Shown here: positions 45,474 to 56,399 of the stretch, one piece after another
Layout: each line of letters begins with the position of its first letter
Numbering within the stretch: position 1 is the first letter of the stretch
From: Dryococelus australis
Lineage: Eukaryota; Arthropoda; Insecta; Phasmatodea; Phasmatidae
DNA: 64,000 bases
Direction of reading: 5' to 3'
Assembly (NCBI GenBank): GCA_029891345.1
Contig: CM056998.1
Coordinates: forward strand, 170,586,332-170,650,331
Notes under the pieces: model-generated
What the model saw: only the letters and a program-made list of their open reading frames with translations
Database searches by the model: none
What the model was told of the DNA's origin: nothing
Made by a program: the position numbers and the translations under genes

Positions 45474-48400
45474 TTACAATGTTGTGATAAATCTGTGTTT
45501 CCGCGGCAGTAATAAATGTACTGGTACGGTGTGTTTCGTTAACCTCTGCGTGTGAAATAGCGTGGCGTGATGTGGCTTGCGTCCCCTTGCATCTTCGACC
45601 CAATACAAGTTATCTTGATAGCCTACTATTTTGTAGGGTCCTACCCATTTTTCTGCCCATTCCTGCACCGAACTGGCCTCCTTTGCTCAATGTGCGATTC
45701 CAGAGAATGACTTCGCCCATACTAAATCTGCGTACCCCAGTATCTGGCTGCGGGTACTTTTTATCATAGTGATCGTGTGCTTCTCATGCCTGATCTGTCT
45801 GGGCCAAGGCTGCCTTGCGGACCTCCTCTGGTGGCATGATTTCACTGGGTTGTTTGTCGCACTGCTAGTCTGCTGGTCGGCATAGGATTTGACCCATGAT
45901 GGAATGGCTGGGGCTTGTGTTGAGTGCCTCATTCGTTCTTCTACGAAGGGAGAAAGGGGTCATCAATAGATGCTGGTGTCTGTGGCGATGCTCATAGCCT
46001 ACACTGAGTCGGAGGCTCTTTTTGAGTTCTTGATTCCTTCACTCAGTGGGGTTTGCTTGCGGGTGGTAGAGAGCCATTGTCCATGTTTCAACTCCCCATG
46101 CGTTACACATCTTCTGCCAGCGCTGGCTGGTGAACTTCATGTCATTATCAGTTAAAATACATTTTTGGTATCCCCATCAAGGGTAAATCTGTCTCGAATT
46201 TCCTAATGATGATGGTGGTTTCTTGACTAGGTAGTGGGAATGCCTCCACCCAATGTGAGAAGAGGTCAGTCACTACCAGTAAGTAGCATTTTCCCCAGAT
46301 GCTCAAGGGGTAGAGCCCCATTAAGTCCGTCGCTATTTGCATCTAAGCGGTGTGTGGGCAATGGGACTTCAAGGCTGGTGGGGTTATGGGGTAGGCTTTG
46401 CTGCGACAGCACATCTCACAGCTGTTGGTGTACTGCCAGATGTTGCAGCTCACCCCATCCCAGGTATAGCATGTCCTCAGGTCACACAAGGTTTGATGCC
46501 TTGGTGTCCAGCTTGGGAGTCATCGTGGTAATGGTGGCATAGGTCTGCCCTTAATCCTTTTAGTATCCAGATTCGCTAGTCTGCTTCAGGTTGTCCGGTA
46601 CCATAATATATCGTCGCGGAGCTCAAAGTGCTGAGGGTGGTCTTGCAGACGTCTCTGGATATCCAGATCTTTTTGTTGGTGGTTTGCTATCCAGTACTTG
46701 CTTAAGCAGAGTTGGAGTAGCTTGATGTATTCTTCAGGGCTGCATTTGGATGCTGTTGGGGAATCATCCTCTCCTGGCGTGACAGGGCATCGAGCAAGTC
46801 ATTAGTTTTTGCTGGGCAGTGTTGTATTTCGTAATCGAACTTGGGTAGAAACATCTCCCACCGGCTGAGCTATTATTTAGACCCTTTTGACTCCCAGTCA
46901 CCGCAGTGTTTTACTGTCAGTCTGTAGGATGAATTTCTTGTCCTCCAGGTAGTAGTGGTACTTGCAAATGGCCCATATTACTGCGAGGTACTCTTGCTTA
47001 TTGATATGGTACTGCTATTTGGTGGAGTTTAGGTGGGTACTGGCATAGGCGATCACCTGTAGGTGACCCTTGGCGTCTTCCTAATATAAAATGCCCCGAG
47101 GCCATTCTGACAGGTGTCTGGAGAATTGGGGGGCTGTCTACCTGCGGCGATGCAGTAACTGGATGTGGCAGAAGCTTGAGTGCATGAAATGCTCAGTGAT
47201 GTTTGGGTCCCCATAGTCTCATAGCCAGTTGCAGAGTCCCAAGAAACGGCGCAGCTGTTTCATCGTAGATGGTTTTTCTGCCTCTTCAGTGGCTCTTATC
47301 GACAAGGTTTGCAGGTAATTTCCATCTGGGGAGACGACGTGGCCCAAATAGACTTTTTGAAATCTTAAAAGTTAGTCCGTGCAGTTCCAAGTGCGCTTGC
47401 ATATCTTGGAATAAATTATGACATTGTCTGTGTTTGGGTGCCACTACTGTCTGGGTGATAACTGGGCGATGTTTGAGTGGAGCAGCACTTGAACTGGGTG
47501 CGGTATTTGCTGATACAAGGGTTCAGTGCTCAATGTCCTGTGGTTTTTGCAGAGGTGTCGGTTGAAGAATAGCTGGAATGAGATATACTATGACAGGTGT
47601 CTGTGACTGTTAAGGTTGGTGCAGATACTCTCGTACCCACCTTGGGTACTCGGCGGGGCCGGTCCTCGGTGGTGGTATGAAGAAATGGCGAGGTACAGGA
47701 GTTTCTGCTGGTTCTTGCAGGTGCCGAAGTGCTTGCGCCTGCTCTCGTGGAGATAGATTAGCAATCTGCTTAACTAAGGCAGGTTGAAACTCATGTGCTT
47801 GACGTGATGCAGAGATTTACACTTATACAGTCGACTGTTTGTTATCAAATGTATCTAGAAACTGCATCCAACAATTTTTTGTGGTCCCCGTGAAATTCCT
47901 ATGTAAATAATGTTAACATGAACCGCTTGTGTCGTTTATTGCATGGTGCATAAATCAAAGTATATTTCGACTCCCTTCACCTAATATTTTCCGCAACTAT
48001 AGTTTTTAAGCTGGTCTGCAAGGCAGACAGTACAATCTCACATGCTAACGGGATAAAATTAACATTGAAACTCCGTGGTAAAGGACCTATGGACAGAGCT
48101 GAAGTCATCAAAATTACCATTATCAAAAAAGTCCTGTGTCAAAGGTGAATCTGATGGCTGGAAGATTCCTTGTTTCTTCATTTCTTCAACTGAATCATAA
48201 TTAAATGTCTTCTGGCGGACATCCTGTATGGGCGGTTGTAGATCGTGGTATCTGTTGTCCAGATTTCATGTTGGATTGACCGGGTCTGGCGCAATTGTTC
48301 TGGCGGTCCAAATGCTCCAGCGTGTTTGTCGAGAATTTGTTTTAACGTGTCGCACTCTGGTCCTTCTGATTATCCATCTCTCTCGGATTGATAGGCTGTA

Positions 48401-49200
48401 GGCTACTCGCAGTGGAACTGTGTTCCCAATTTAAAGTGTCCTGGTTTTTGTCTTCCAAGTAGACTCTTCCTTGGCCAAGGTCTAGCACAAATTGTTGCTG
48501 GCGGAGCAACAGTTAGCCTAAAATCTAAAATTACTGCTTCGGTAAGGTCCGGTGAGACGACGGACTCCACTGTGCTAGTGTGTTTTGGTAGGTGAACTTG
48601 TCATACGTCCATCCACGGGTAGTGTGTTCTCGTGTTGTGCCATCCTTACAATGTTTTTCTGTGGTTGTAGTGATGCCCTTTGTTGTGTTGCTCTGTTAGA
48701 ACATCTCTGCGAATAAAGTTTCTGGTCGTGGGGGAATATAGCAGTGCTAAGACTGGTTTGTCATTAATTGTGACCTTTGTATGGAGGGCTTCTGGGGATT
48801 TGGATTCCTCCATTAATTCTTGAATGCTGGGCCTTTTGATCCTGGATGCGACTGCCTGTTTTTAGCTCCGGTGAAGGTGTTTCCTGCCTGGTTAGGCTCT
48901 GTTGTCCTTTCGAGGAGGGAGGGGGGTGGCATCTCTGCAGTGCTCCCTTCCCCTGCCCACCCCTGGCCAACTGGTCTTCTGGCCAGTCCTGGTTGAAGTG
49001 GCAACTGAGACAATACCAGCATCTTGGCAAGGGTGGTTGGGAGGTGGTGAAGGCTGCTGTAGGTTGGTTATTCGGTGGTTGGTCAGCTGCAAGGACAGCA
49101 GCTGCCCTATAGTCGCTCCACTGTATACCCTTTCTATGGGTGAACAGCATGAACTGGAATGTGCTGTGGTTCACCTCCGTAATGAAGAGGCAAGCAATTG
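45474..49200 (-). mobile_element. Ty3/Gypsy LTR retrotransposon fossil, pol region
   Basis: In - strand order: a gag/nucleocapsid-like end (about 48.8-49.2 kb), a protease-like stretch (about 48.6-48.75 kb), the start of reverse transcriptase with its RPYRMS-type block (about 48.2 kb), the later RT part (46.9-47.4 kb), RNase H (about 46.8-47.0 kb), the integrase core (DLMGLYPLSIWGKCYLLVVT, 46.3 kb) and the integrase C-terminal region (KWVGPYKIVGYQDNLYWVED, 45.6 kb). Domain order is that of Ty3/Gypsy. A block at about 47.44-48.06 kb with gag-like and other repeat sequence interrupts RT, so another element is nested here. The copy is heavily broken in many places and old. Confidence 0.85.
47440..48060 (-). 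mobile_element. repeat block nested in the Ty3/Gypsy fossil
   Basis: The - strand sequence near 47.69-47.79 kb resembles the gag-like frame at 56.59-56.83 kb (REQAQAL.HLQEP type). The 47826-47960 part resembles the arm of the 36.5 kb long-TIR element (TACAGT..., TGTGGTCC, AAATTCCTATGTAA). GGCAGACAGTACA at about 48.02 kb matches the LTR terminus at 19.02 kb. Several repeats meet here, so the boundaries are uncertain. Confidence 0.4.
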
Positions 49201-49479
49201 TTCTCTAGCTATGGTATACCCAGAGGTGGCTAGTCACTCCTCGTCAGACCTGTTTCACTCTCCGGCAGGTCTACACATGGTGAATGGAGTAGGTTGACTG
49301 ACTCAGGTGGCCCAACTGCTTCATCATGTAATGTTCCTTACAGGGGGCTCTACTGTACTACACACCAGGGGCTCCTCAGTATCCTGTCTGCATTATGGGT
49401 GACCCACAAATGTGTGCATTTGATTGTCCTCAGTTATGGGAGGGCCTGTGGTCCTACTCTAAATTCAGAAAGTTGATCA

Positions 49480-50330
49480 ATAATACAGTCCCCTGCTGTT
49501 CCCTTGAGGGGTGATGCTTACCGAGATTAAAAAAACATACAAAGTTTACCGTAGAAATAATACTCTGGGTTAGACTGCAACATGAGAAAATGAAAACTGC
49601 GACCCGTACTATCTCTTGAACCTACCAAACTCTGTGTAACCTATGGAAGTGAATTAGAGAGGTGAAGGGGTCTGCCAGCATTAAAAGAGCAAAATACCAA
49701 TGGAAACCATACTGTGAAGTCCTGAAGGGATTCAAAGTGCCCGGGGGACGTCGAATATCAAGGGTTATCTACCCTTCATGGGGCTGGATATGGTGATCAG
49801 AACTGCAGGGTTCTGTGCTGGCTGCTGGAAGGTGGCTAGTTGCTGGTCGCCAGTTGGTGGATTTGTGCTGAAGTGAGCTGCCGAAATGAACTGGCGTTCC
49901 TTGGGGGTGCACAGCCTTTTATACAACTGGCCGGGGTGCTTAAAGTCCCGCCATCTGCTGAGAACGACATCTGGCGCACCCCCTTTCTTCCTTGCCAGGG
50001 CGGCCAGTCTGCGCTGGCCTGTTGATTGCAAAAGGCTGGGGGTGATTTTCCTTGTGCAGGATTGTATGTGGTGCTTGCTTAGGGCAACTCATTTATGATA
50101 GTTTGCTGGGTATCCCTTCATACGAGTAATTACTAGGCAGGGGTGCTTGAGTTAATTAGTATCTGGGTGCTTAATTTATCTCTCCATGTCTGTCCAGGGA
50201 GTTTGTCTGTTAGCCTGCAAGCGGAAAGTCTTGTTTCACATTTCTCTGTGGAATGTGACGTCGCACATGAGATGCACAGTCTACAAAAATAATTATCACC
50301 CTTACGCATCACAGTAAAAAAGTGGCACAC
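49480..50330 (-). mobile_element. LTR-like block beside the Ty3/Gypsy fossil, - orientation (approximate ends)
   Basis: On the - strand, TTGTATAAAAGGCTGTGC (+ strand 49912-49929) is a TATA box. The upstream part has CCAGATGTCGTTCTCAGCAG and ATGGCGGG, the type of U3 word seen in the other LTRs. Its place at the gag side of the 45.4-49.2 kb fossil fits a 5' LTR. Both ends are guessed. Confidence 0.4.
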
Positions 50331-50622
50331 ATCCTTACTCTTAACCAGGAAATACGTTTACTGTGATATGAATTCCCCCAAAATTGCCTTACAAATGCCC
50401 AATTTGTGGTTGAGATGGAAAGCCAATGGGCATTTGCCATTCAATGTTCTTTCTGGTAGCACTGAATGTCAGTTGTAGCCTCCTGTAATTTGGCATTTTG
50501 AATCTAATTTCGCAGGCATACTTCTGCATATGGGCATCGTACTTTGTTATACAACTGTAGTTTTTGTTATTGCTGGAGGACAGGTCAAGTGTATGTCTGA
50601 TGTGGACCATGGTATGTTGCAG

Positions 50623-51051
50623 GCACTGACTGGTATCCGCCTAGTAGAAAAGTTGGAGCGTATTGGGCTGGAGACAATAATGGCAACAACTGCATCTTCC
50701 ATGCCACCCCTGACCCTGCAGGGAGCCCTGTACTCACGGCATGCACTCAAGAGCCCCATGGCACAGCTGACCAGCCTTAAAACTGCATTTACAGTGCACC
50801 CACGTAAGAAGGAGCCAGAGAAACAGAGCCCTGCCGCAGAGTTGCCACTGGGAGTGCCAGGCCGTCCTGGCTGTGGAGCGCTGGAGCGTGGCCCCCTGGT
50901 GGGAGGCAGGAAGCAGCGGGGTACGTCCAGCATGGTGCGCCCAGACCTGGGCACAGTGGGCGGGCCCAGCAAGAGGCCCCGAGTGGAGGAACAGTCTACA
51001 CTGGGCACCATCAGCTCACTGCTATTCGGCCGCAAAGGAGGCTTGCTGTAG
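50623..51051 (+). CDS. milt: milton/TRAK final coding exon with stop codon
   Basis: The acceptor is ATGTTGCAG|GCACTG at 50622/50623, between codons, in phase with the 33535 donor. The protein reads ALTGIRLVEKLERIGLETIM, corresponding to the TRAK block LVDKVRRFGVAKVV. A Ser/Pro/Gly-rich linker follows, then the conserved end ISSLLFGRKGGLL and TAG at 51049-51051. The frame can be read further upstream to 50530, but the acceptor and family alignment exclude that part. The exon is GC-rich with an open antisense shadow. With the other four exons it gives about 455 C-terminal residues, the kinesin/Miro-regulating part of the adaptor. Confidence 0.94.
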   Translation, partial: ALTGIRLVEKLERIGLETIMATTASSMPPLTLQGALYSRHALKSPMAQLTSLKTAFTVHPRKKEPEKQSPAAELPLGVPGRPGCGALERGPLVGGRKQRGTSSMVRPDLGTVGGPSKRPRVEEQSTLGTISSLLFGRKGGLL

Positions 51052-52175
51052 GTTTCCCTGGTGAGGATAGAGATACTGCGTGTGTGTCCACATTCTGTCG
51101 GGTTTACGTCCAGTGGTGCGACACTATCGAGGATTTGGTTAGGATATTGAGATACTGTTTTGTACATGCATGCCAACTTCCTACAACAAAAATTTATAGT
51201 TTACTTGAAGACTGTGGTTCTTTAGGCATCAGTAGTGGTTTTCTGACATCATATTAGCAGTTAAATGATCATTTCTAACACAAGTATTGCCACATCATAT
51301 TATTACTACTGATGGAAGTAGTTTTTTCTCGTGAGGTTGTGTTCAAGACATTGTAAAAAAGTAATGTTTTACATTTAGAAAATCATTTAGATTGTACTGT
51401 ATTGTAATATTTTTTTAGGTATGAACTGAAGATTTATTGCTGGCATGTAGGAAGGTGTTGTTTTTCCAGATTATACACAGTAGTTTGTTTCCAGTGCTGA
51501 GAAGTGAGATTAAGTGGTATTTGTGTTGTGTTTTCAAGCTAAAGGAGGCTACGGAGTTTTTAAAGATGAAATTGACATGTACAATTCTTATTTATGTAGT
51601 AACCAGAATGTCCTTCCATGAAGTTGTAACTTTCAAAATCATTTAGCTCTAGTCAAAATTATAGCTGTTCTTAACTGTGGTTTTAGTTGGTGGTATTTGC
51701 AGTAGTTTTATCTGAGTATTTTTGGTTGTTTCAAACATTTAAAATACATATGTGGTGAAAAGTAGCAACTATGATGCTTCGATCAAAGATGTACAGGCAT
51801 TAGATTTTTTTGGCAAGTTGGGAAAGTTTTTATGAAAATCTTGCATTATGAAACTCTTTGGCGTAACATATTTTTAAGTTTTTGGTTTAGAACTTTCTTC
51901 TCTAATTGATTAGTAGGCAATAAGTAATAGGTTTGTGAAATGGTTGTGGCCTGTTGGTAGTCTTTGCACAAAGACTATCCATTCAGTTCACTGACTAGTG
52001 GTGTTGCTGTGCGAGGAGTTTCATACATATGAACAAAATTTCTTCTAAGTTTTCCATATTAGAATAGTTACCATGCCGTGATATCACTGTTATGAAAGTA
52101 TTGCATGGTAGAAGTACCTGGGCCTTTATTTCAAACAGATTTATATGATCCTGTAATCAATATACAAGTGCAAAC
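51052..52175 (+). other. milt: milton 3' UTR and downstream sequence
   Basis: T-rich sequence without coding potential follows the stop codon. The end of the transcript is not visible. AATAAA occurs at 53234-53239 and 56018-56023, the second following GCAATATG in T/A-rich context, so the UTR could include the MITEs at 52.2-55.5 kb. Confidence 0.5.
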
Positions 52176-52177
52176 TA

Positions 52178-52983
52178 CCGTATTTCAGCATGTATAGGCC
52201 GCTCATTTTTACAAAAAAAATGAGTACAATAAGTGGGGTTCTGCTTATTAAGAGATATTGGCATTTAAAAAATTTGTACCCCCAAAACATGTTTAGAAAT
52301 TTGTCAACATATAGTACATTTTAATGTTTTAACCGAGGTTCTAAGGAAGTAAAAAATAAGAAATATCTTATCACTCGTTTTTAAAAACTTATGGGCCGCC
52401 CAGCACCAGCCGAGCTGGCTCGCTCCCTTTCGGATTTTTTTCTTTTCTCGCTCGGCATCCCTCCTTTCAACCCCCACCCTTCCCCTTATCATTAGCCGCC
52501 GCCCAGCTTGCTTCCTCCATTTATTTTCTTTCTCTTGCTAGGCATCCTTCCCTTCCACTCCCCCACCCCTCTCCCAAGATATGTTTCTTTGTCTCACCCC
52601 CCCCCCCCCCAATGTGGTGTTCTTCCCCCTCTTCCACTTGCCGTTGCTCCACAGAGTTGTTTGGCGGTGGTTGGAGGAGAAATGCAGAGGGGAAGTGCTA
52701 TGAAGGCTGTATGGTCTACTGGCATTTTTAGAATGCCTCGTTCACCCTCTTTCTTGTCTCTCTGGCCGGATGAGACAACCAGCAGCAGTGTGTGCGTGGT
52801 GTGGTTTGATATAGCTGCACCGCCGGTTGCCCTGCACACTAGCTCAATGAGGCCCGGCAATATTTACAGGAATACAAAAATTCAGTGCGGCCTATACTTG
52901 AAATATTAATTATCCCTAATTTTTCATCAGAAACTTCTGGTGAGGCCTATACATGCACGTGGCCTGTACACGTTAAAATACGG
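52178..52983. mobile_element. MITE with CCGTATTT termini and TA flanks
   Basis: The left end CCGTATTTCAGCATGTATAG and the inverted right end CCGTATTTTAACGTGTACAG agree over about 25 bases, and TA flanks both sides (52176-52177 and 52984-52985). The first 110 bases match the arms of the 36.5-39.8 kb element and its right part matches 38755-38930. The core is C/T-rich with a 14-base C run (52597-52610). Non-coding. Confidence 0.8.
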
Positions 52984-53603
52984 TAATATCATTCTCTAAA
53001 GAAAAGTTGTTAAACTGAAATGGTTGTGACAGGTCCCATTAATCTTCCTTTCAAGTTCGCAAAGCAAGATATAATGTGGCGGCAGCTTCCAGTTGTTGGT
53101 ATTGTATTGTATTGGTTGGCTGCATTCTTGAATTTATTTTCAACTTCAAAAGTATAAGTTACTACGCAGGAGCTGTAATTCTGCAATGTAATATAGTAAT
53201 GTAGAGCTGCTGTTTACCACTGTTATTTCCAGTAATAAATTGCTACAAGATGCAAAAATTGGTTTTGGAACCTGGTGTAAGACTGTGTGGTGTTAACTGC
53301 AGAAGGATGTACAGTGTTGTTGAATTATTTCAAGTATGGAGGAATTTCAACTCAAGTGAAGTATTCTTAGCCCTCTGAAAGAATTCATTAGTTTCCATTT
53401 TAAAATTGCAAAACTAAGCAGTATTGGCATAATTATTTCAATATTACTGTAAGGTTATCATTTATTTATTTGCAATACAATATGAGACTGGATCATGGCT
53501 TTGAAAACGGAGAAGTTCCATGTTGCTGATTGTTGGCAGATCAAATGCAATTGCTAACTTAGTGCGTAAATGAAAATTGCTTTCAGCAGTGATATATCAC
53601 AGC

Positions 53604-53896
53604 TAGGGCCACCTGGTTTTCGTGAAAAGATTTACACGTAGGCTGGAATTCAATATCCTACGCTCACGCTCGCAACTTTCCTTTCGTTATTGGCCATGTG
53701 TGTCTGTGAGAAGACATTTTCTACCTGACTGGGCCAATCAGCATTGTGCTACTTCGATAGTGAGTGTTTGGGATTCGCAAGTAGACACAACACACGTGAC
53801 AGGTAAATCAGTCCAATCACGAAAGTGCACATCTGAATTAGTGTTTTGCAGTTCATCTGGTCCTGGAATTATTTTCGCGAAAAGTAGGTGCCCCTA
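53604..53896. mobile_element. hAT MITE, 293 bp, with exact 8-bp target duplication
   Basis: The termini are TAGGGCCACCTGGTTTTCGT and, inverted, TAGGGGCACCTACTTTTCGC, an imperfect repeat of about 26 bases. The octamer ATCACAGC flanks both sides exactly (53596-53603 and 53897-53904). There is no transposase. The intact duplication suggests a fairly recent insertion. Confidence 0.9.
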
Positions 53897-53904
53897 ATCA
53901 CAGC

Positions 53905-54905
53905 CAGTAAATTCAGGAAAGAGATGTTCACATCACAGCTTTTTACAGTCCACAGGAGAACTTTTTAAAGCACTCGCATCACGCATCAACTTATTCCGCC
54001 TACACGAGTTATATTCTGATACTGGCTTGAAATTTTCAGAGTTCTTTGGAATGTATTGCGTGCAGCTACGAAAATGTCTATATTCGAATTTGTAATAATT
54101 GAAAAAATCTGTTTTATGCAACTTCTTTATTTTATGTATAATGCAGGTGAAACTCCAAGGCTGCCGGGTTTACATGCAAAACTTCGTAAAGAAATGTTTT
54201 TCTTCCATTGTCATCTCTTTATTGTTGTTGGTACTGTAGTTTTTTTTGCCAGATAGCTGAAACTTTTTTCTTTGTTTTAGTCAATAGAGGCAGGTGTTCA
54301 TTTATTGTATGAACATTGTCACTACCATTTCTAACATGCTGCCTAATCTTTGTCTACATTCTGTGCTTGTTTAATTTCTTGGTCATGCATAGTTTACATT
54401 TATTTACTTGCAGGGAGCAGGTCAACTTGTGTATATTTTCTATGCTTACATCGAAAATCTTGCCTCAGTAGTCAGTATGGTTTCTCCCTACCAGTGTTCA
54501 CGAGGGCTCATTTCAAATTCTGTAAAGGTCTTGCATTATTCGTTCATTGGTAGTAGACCTATACAGTTGAAAACTTAACTGGCTTCCATGATTATGGCCA
54601 TTTGTTGTTAGGTTCGGCTACCATTTGAGCAGGGAGTCCCTTCCGTGTTTATTTTCTGGGCATCTAACCAGTACTTTGTCATACGGACATTAAATATTAC
54701 TGTACTGTTAGTCTGAAATGTATAGTGTGTAGGCAACTTTGAACAAAACACTGTTGTGTACCTATTAATATTAACTGACCATTCTTCACAGGTGCACACT
54801 TTGCGTCTGTGTAAGCATATTTTTTTTGTCTACATTTTGCTGATTTAATATCTGCTTCCAACAAGACTTTTTAAGCAGGTTGAAATTGCATAGAAAATAA
54901 GGTCC
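53905..54905. other. AT-rich stretch downstream of milton, nothing recognised
   Basis: Several short open frames without domains, and no inverted or tandem repeats noted. Confidence 0.4.
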
Positions 54906-54912
54906 AATTATA

Positions 54913-55461
54913 CAGCAAAAAGTGAACCTCTATAACAGAAACCTCTCTATAACAAAATTTGTATTCAGTCCAGTCAAAATTATTTTACACAATGTATTTT
55001 CTGCTCTTTACAACAAATTTTTTTTTCCCTCTACCGCACAAAACCTCAGGGTGAAAATTCTGTTTATATTTCATTTCCTTTTATATGGCTTAATTTAAAA
55101 AAAAAAATTTTGAAACTGTGAAAAACCTGTTTTTTTCATATACTTCAGAGAAAAAGAAAATATACTAGAGCCATAATGTTATTTTAAGTGTTGTAGAAGC
55201 TGTTTTAATTGGCTCACTTTCTGTTTACTAAGCATTTTTTTTTGCCATAAGAGTTATTACTGAAGTGCCCAAAAGAAAATCAATTTAATACTTTTGTTAT
55301 AGGAAAATACAAAAGAACCAACGCAATTAATTCAATTTCCGCAGCAATTACATTTATAAATTGTCAGCATAACGAAAGACATTGTGAATCACCTGTCTAT
55401 AAAGAACCCCTCCGTAACACAAAAATTTGTTCCCTTAGATTTTGTTATAGAGGTTTTACTG
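54913..55461. mobile_element. pogo/Tigger-like MITE
   Basis: The right end, inverted, is CAGTAAAACCTCTATAACAA followed by AATCTAAGGGAAC. The left end has CAGCAAAAAGTGAACCTCTA and then a second run, ACCTCTCTATAACAAAATTT. TA precedes the left end (54911-54912), but the right flank is AA. Non-coding. Confidence 0.6.
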
Positions 55462-56180
55462 AATTTTTTTTTGCACACCCATAATGATGATCTGTTGTTT
55501 GTGAGCCAGCTGCATTTGGTTCATAGTTATCAGGGTAGAAAAGACTAAATTGTAATAAAAAATTGTAAATTTTGTGGTACTGTATTATAAATTTGTTAAA
55601 ATAGAGATGTTTTAAGAATTTGTGGAACATATATTTGTGCAGTAGTACAAACTGTGTAGAAATATTTTATATATTAAGTTGGTGCTAATGTATTTAATTG
55701 TACACAGTATTATTGTTGTTTTGCCACAGTATATTTCTTGACCATTCATTATGTTATATTCAAAACATGTTTATCATTAGAGTTAAATAATTCAGACAAG
55801 AGTACTTGGTGCAGTGGATTTTATTGAAAGTAAGCAACTTAATCACTTAATTTTATTTTTTTGTAGGAGAGACATTTAAAGCTGAAACTTTGTATTAAAA
55901 GTCTTGACGAGGAAACTTTTCGAATTAGACTTGTCTAATGGTGAGGTATATTACCTTAAAGTATGTTATGTGCATTTCTTTGTATATTATAGTTTGTCTT
56001 TAACAAATGCAATATGAAATAAATTATATAGTTATTTGTAATTTGGATTTTTCTTTTGTTACATTATATTTTATTTTGTGCTTTGCCATTCAGAATTGTA
56101 TACTTTTCGTTTGAAATGCATTTGCAGTGTTAAAAATATTGAAATCTTTTCTAGGATTTTATGCATATAATGGTTCCCAT
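55462..56180. other. AT-rich stretch, nothing recognised except an AATAAA signal
   Basis: AATAAA occurs at 56018-56023. No other feature. Confidence 0.35.
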
Positions 56181-56183
56181 ATA

Positions 56184-56280
56184 CAGTGGAACCTTGATTA
56201 TTCATTTTTCAGTGGACCAACAAGAAAAAACTAAGGATGCGGACTTGGATTTGAGACCTAAGGAATACTGTACATAACCT
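56184..56280. repeat. pogo/Tigger-type terminus, single end
   Basis: CAGTGGAACCTTGATTATTC preceded by TA (56182-56183) is a typical terminus. A partial echo, CAGTGGACCAACAAG, follows. The other end was not found; LTR-element remains begin by about 56.4 kb. Confidence 0.45.
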
Positions 56281-56399
56281 TAAAATGCATTTTTGTTTAA
56301 ACCAACAGTTAAAATATGTCATTAAAACAATCTATACAATTCAATGTATCATTAAATTGACGCATGACGGGCAATGAGCAAACAATAGAAGGCAGCTCA

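Noticed and set aside
48846-49297. + strand frames at 48846-49112 and 48902-49297
   Set aside because: They lie opposite the - strand Ty3/Gypsy fossil and have no domain of their own.
50547-51176. 209-residue antisense frame opposite the last milton exon
   Set aside because: The + strand exon has correct splice phase, the conserved TRAK blocks and the conserved C-terminus. The antisense frame is a GC-rich shadow.
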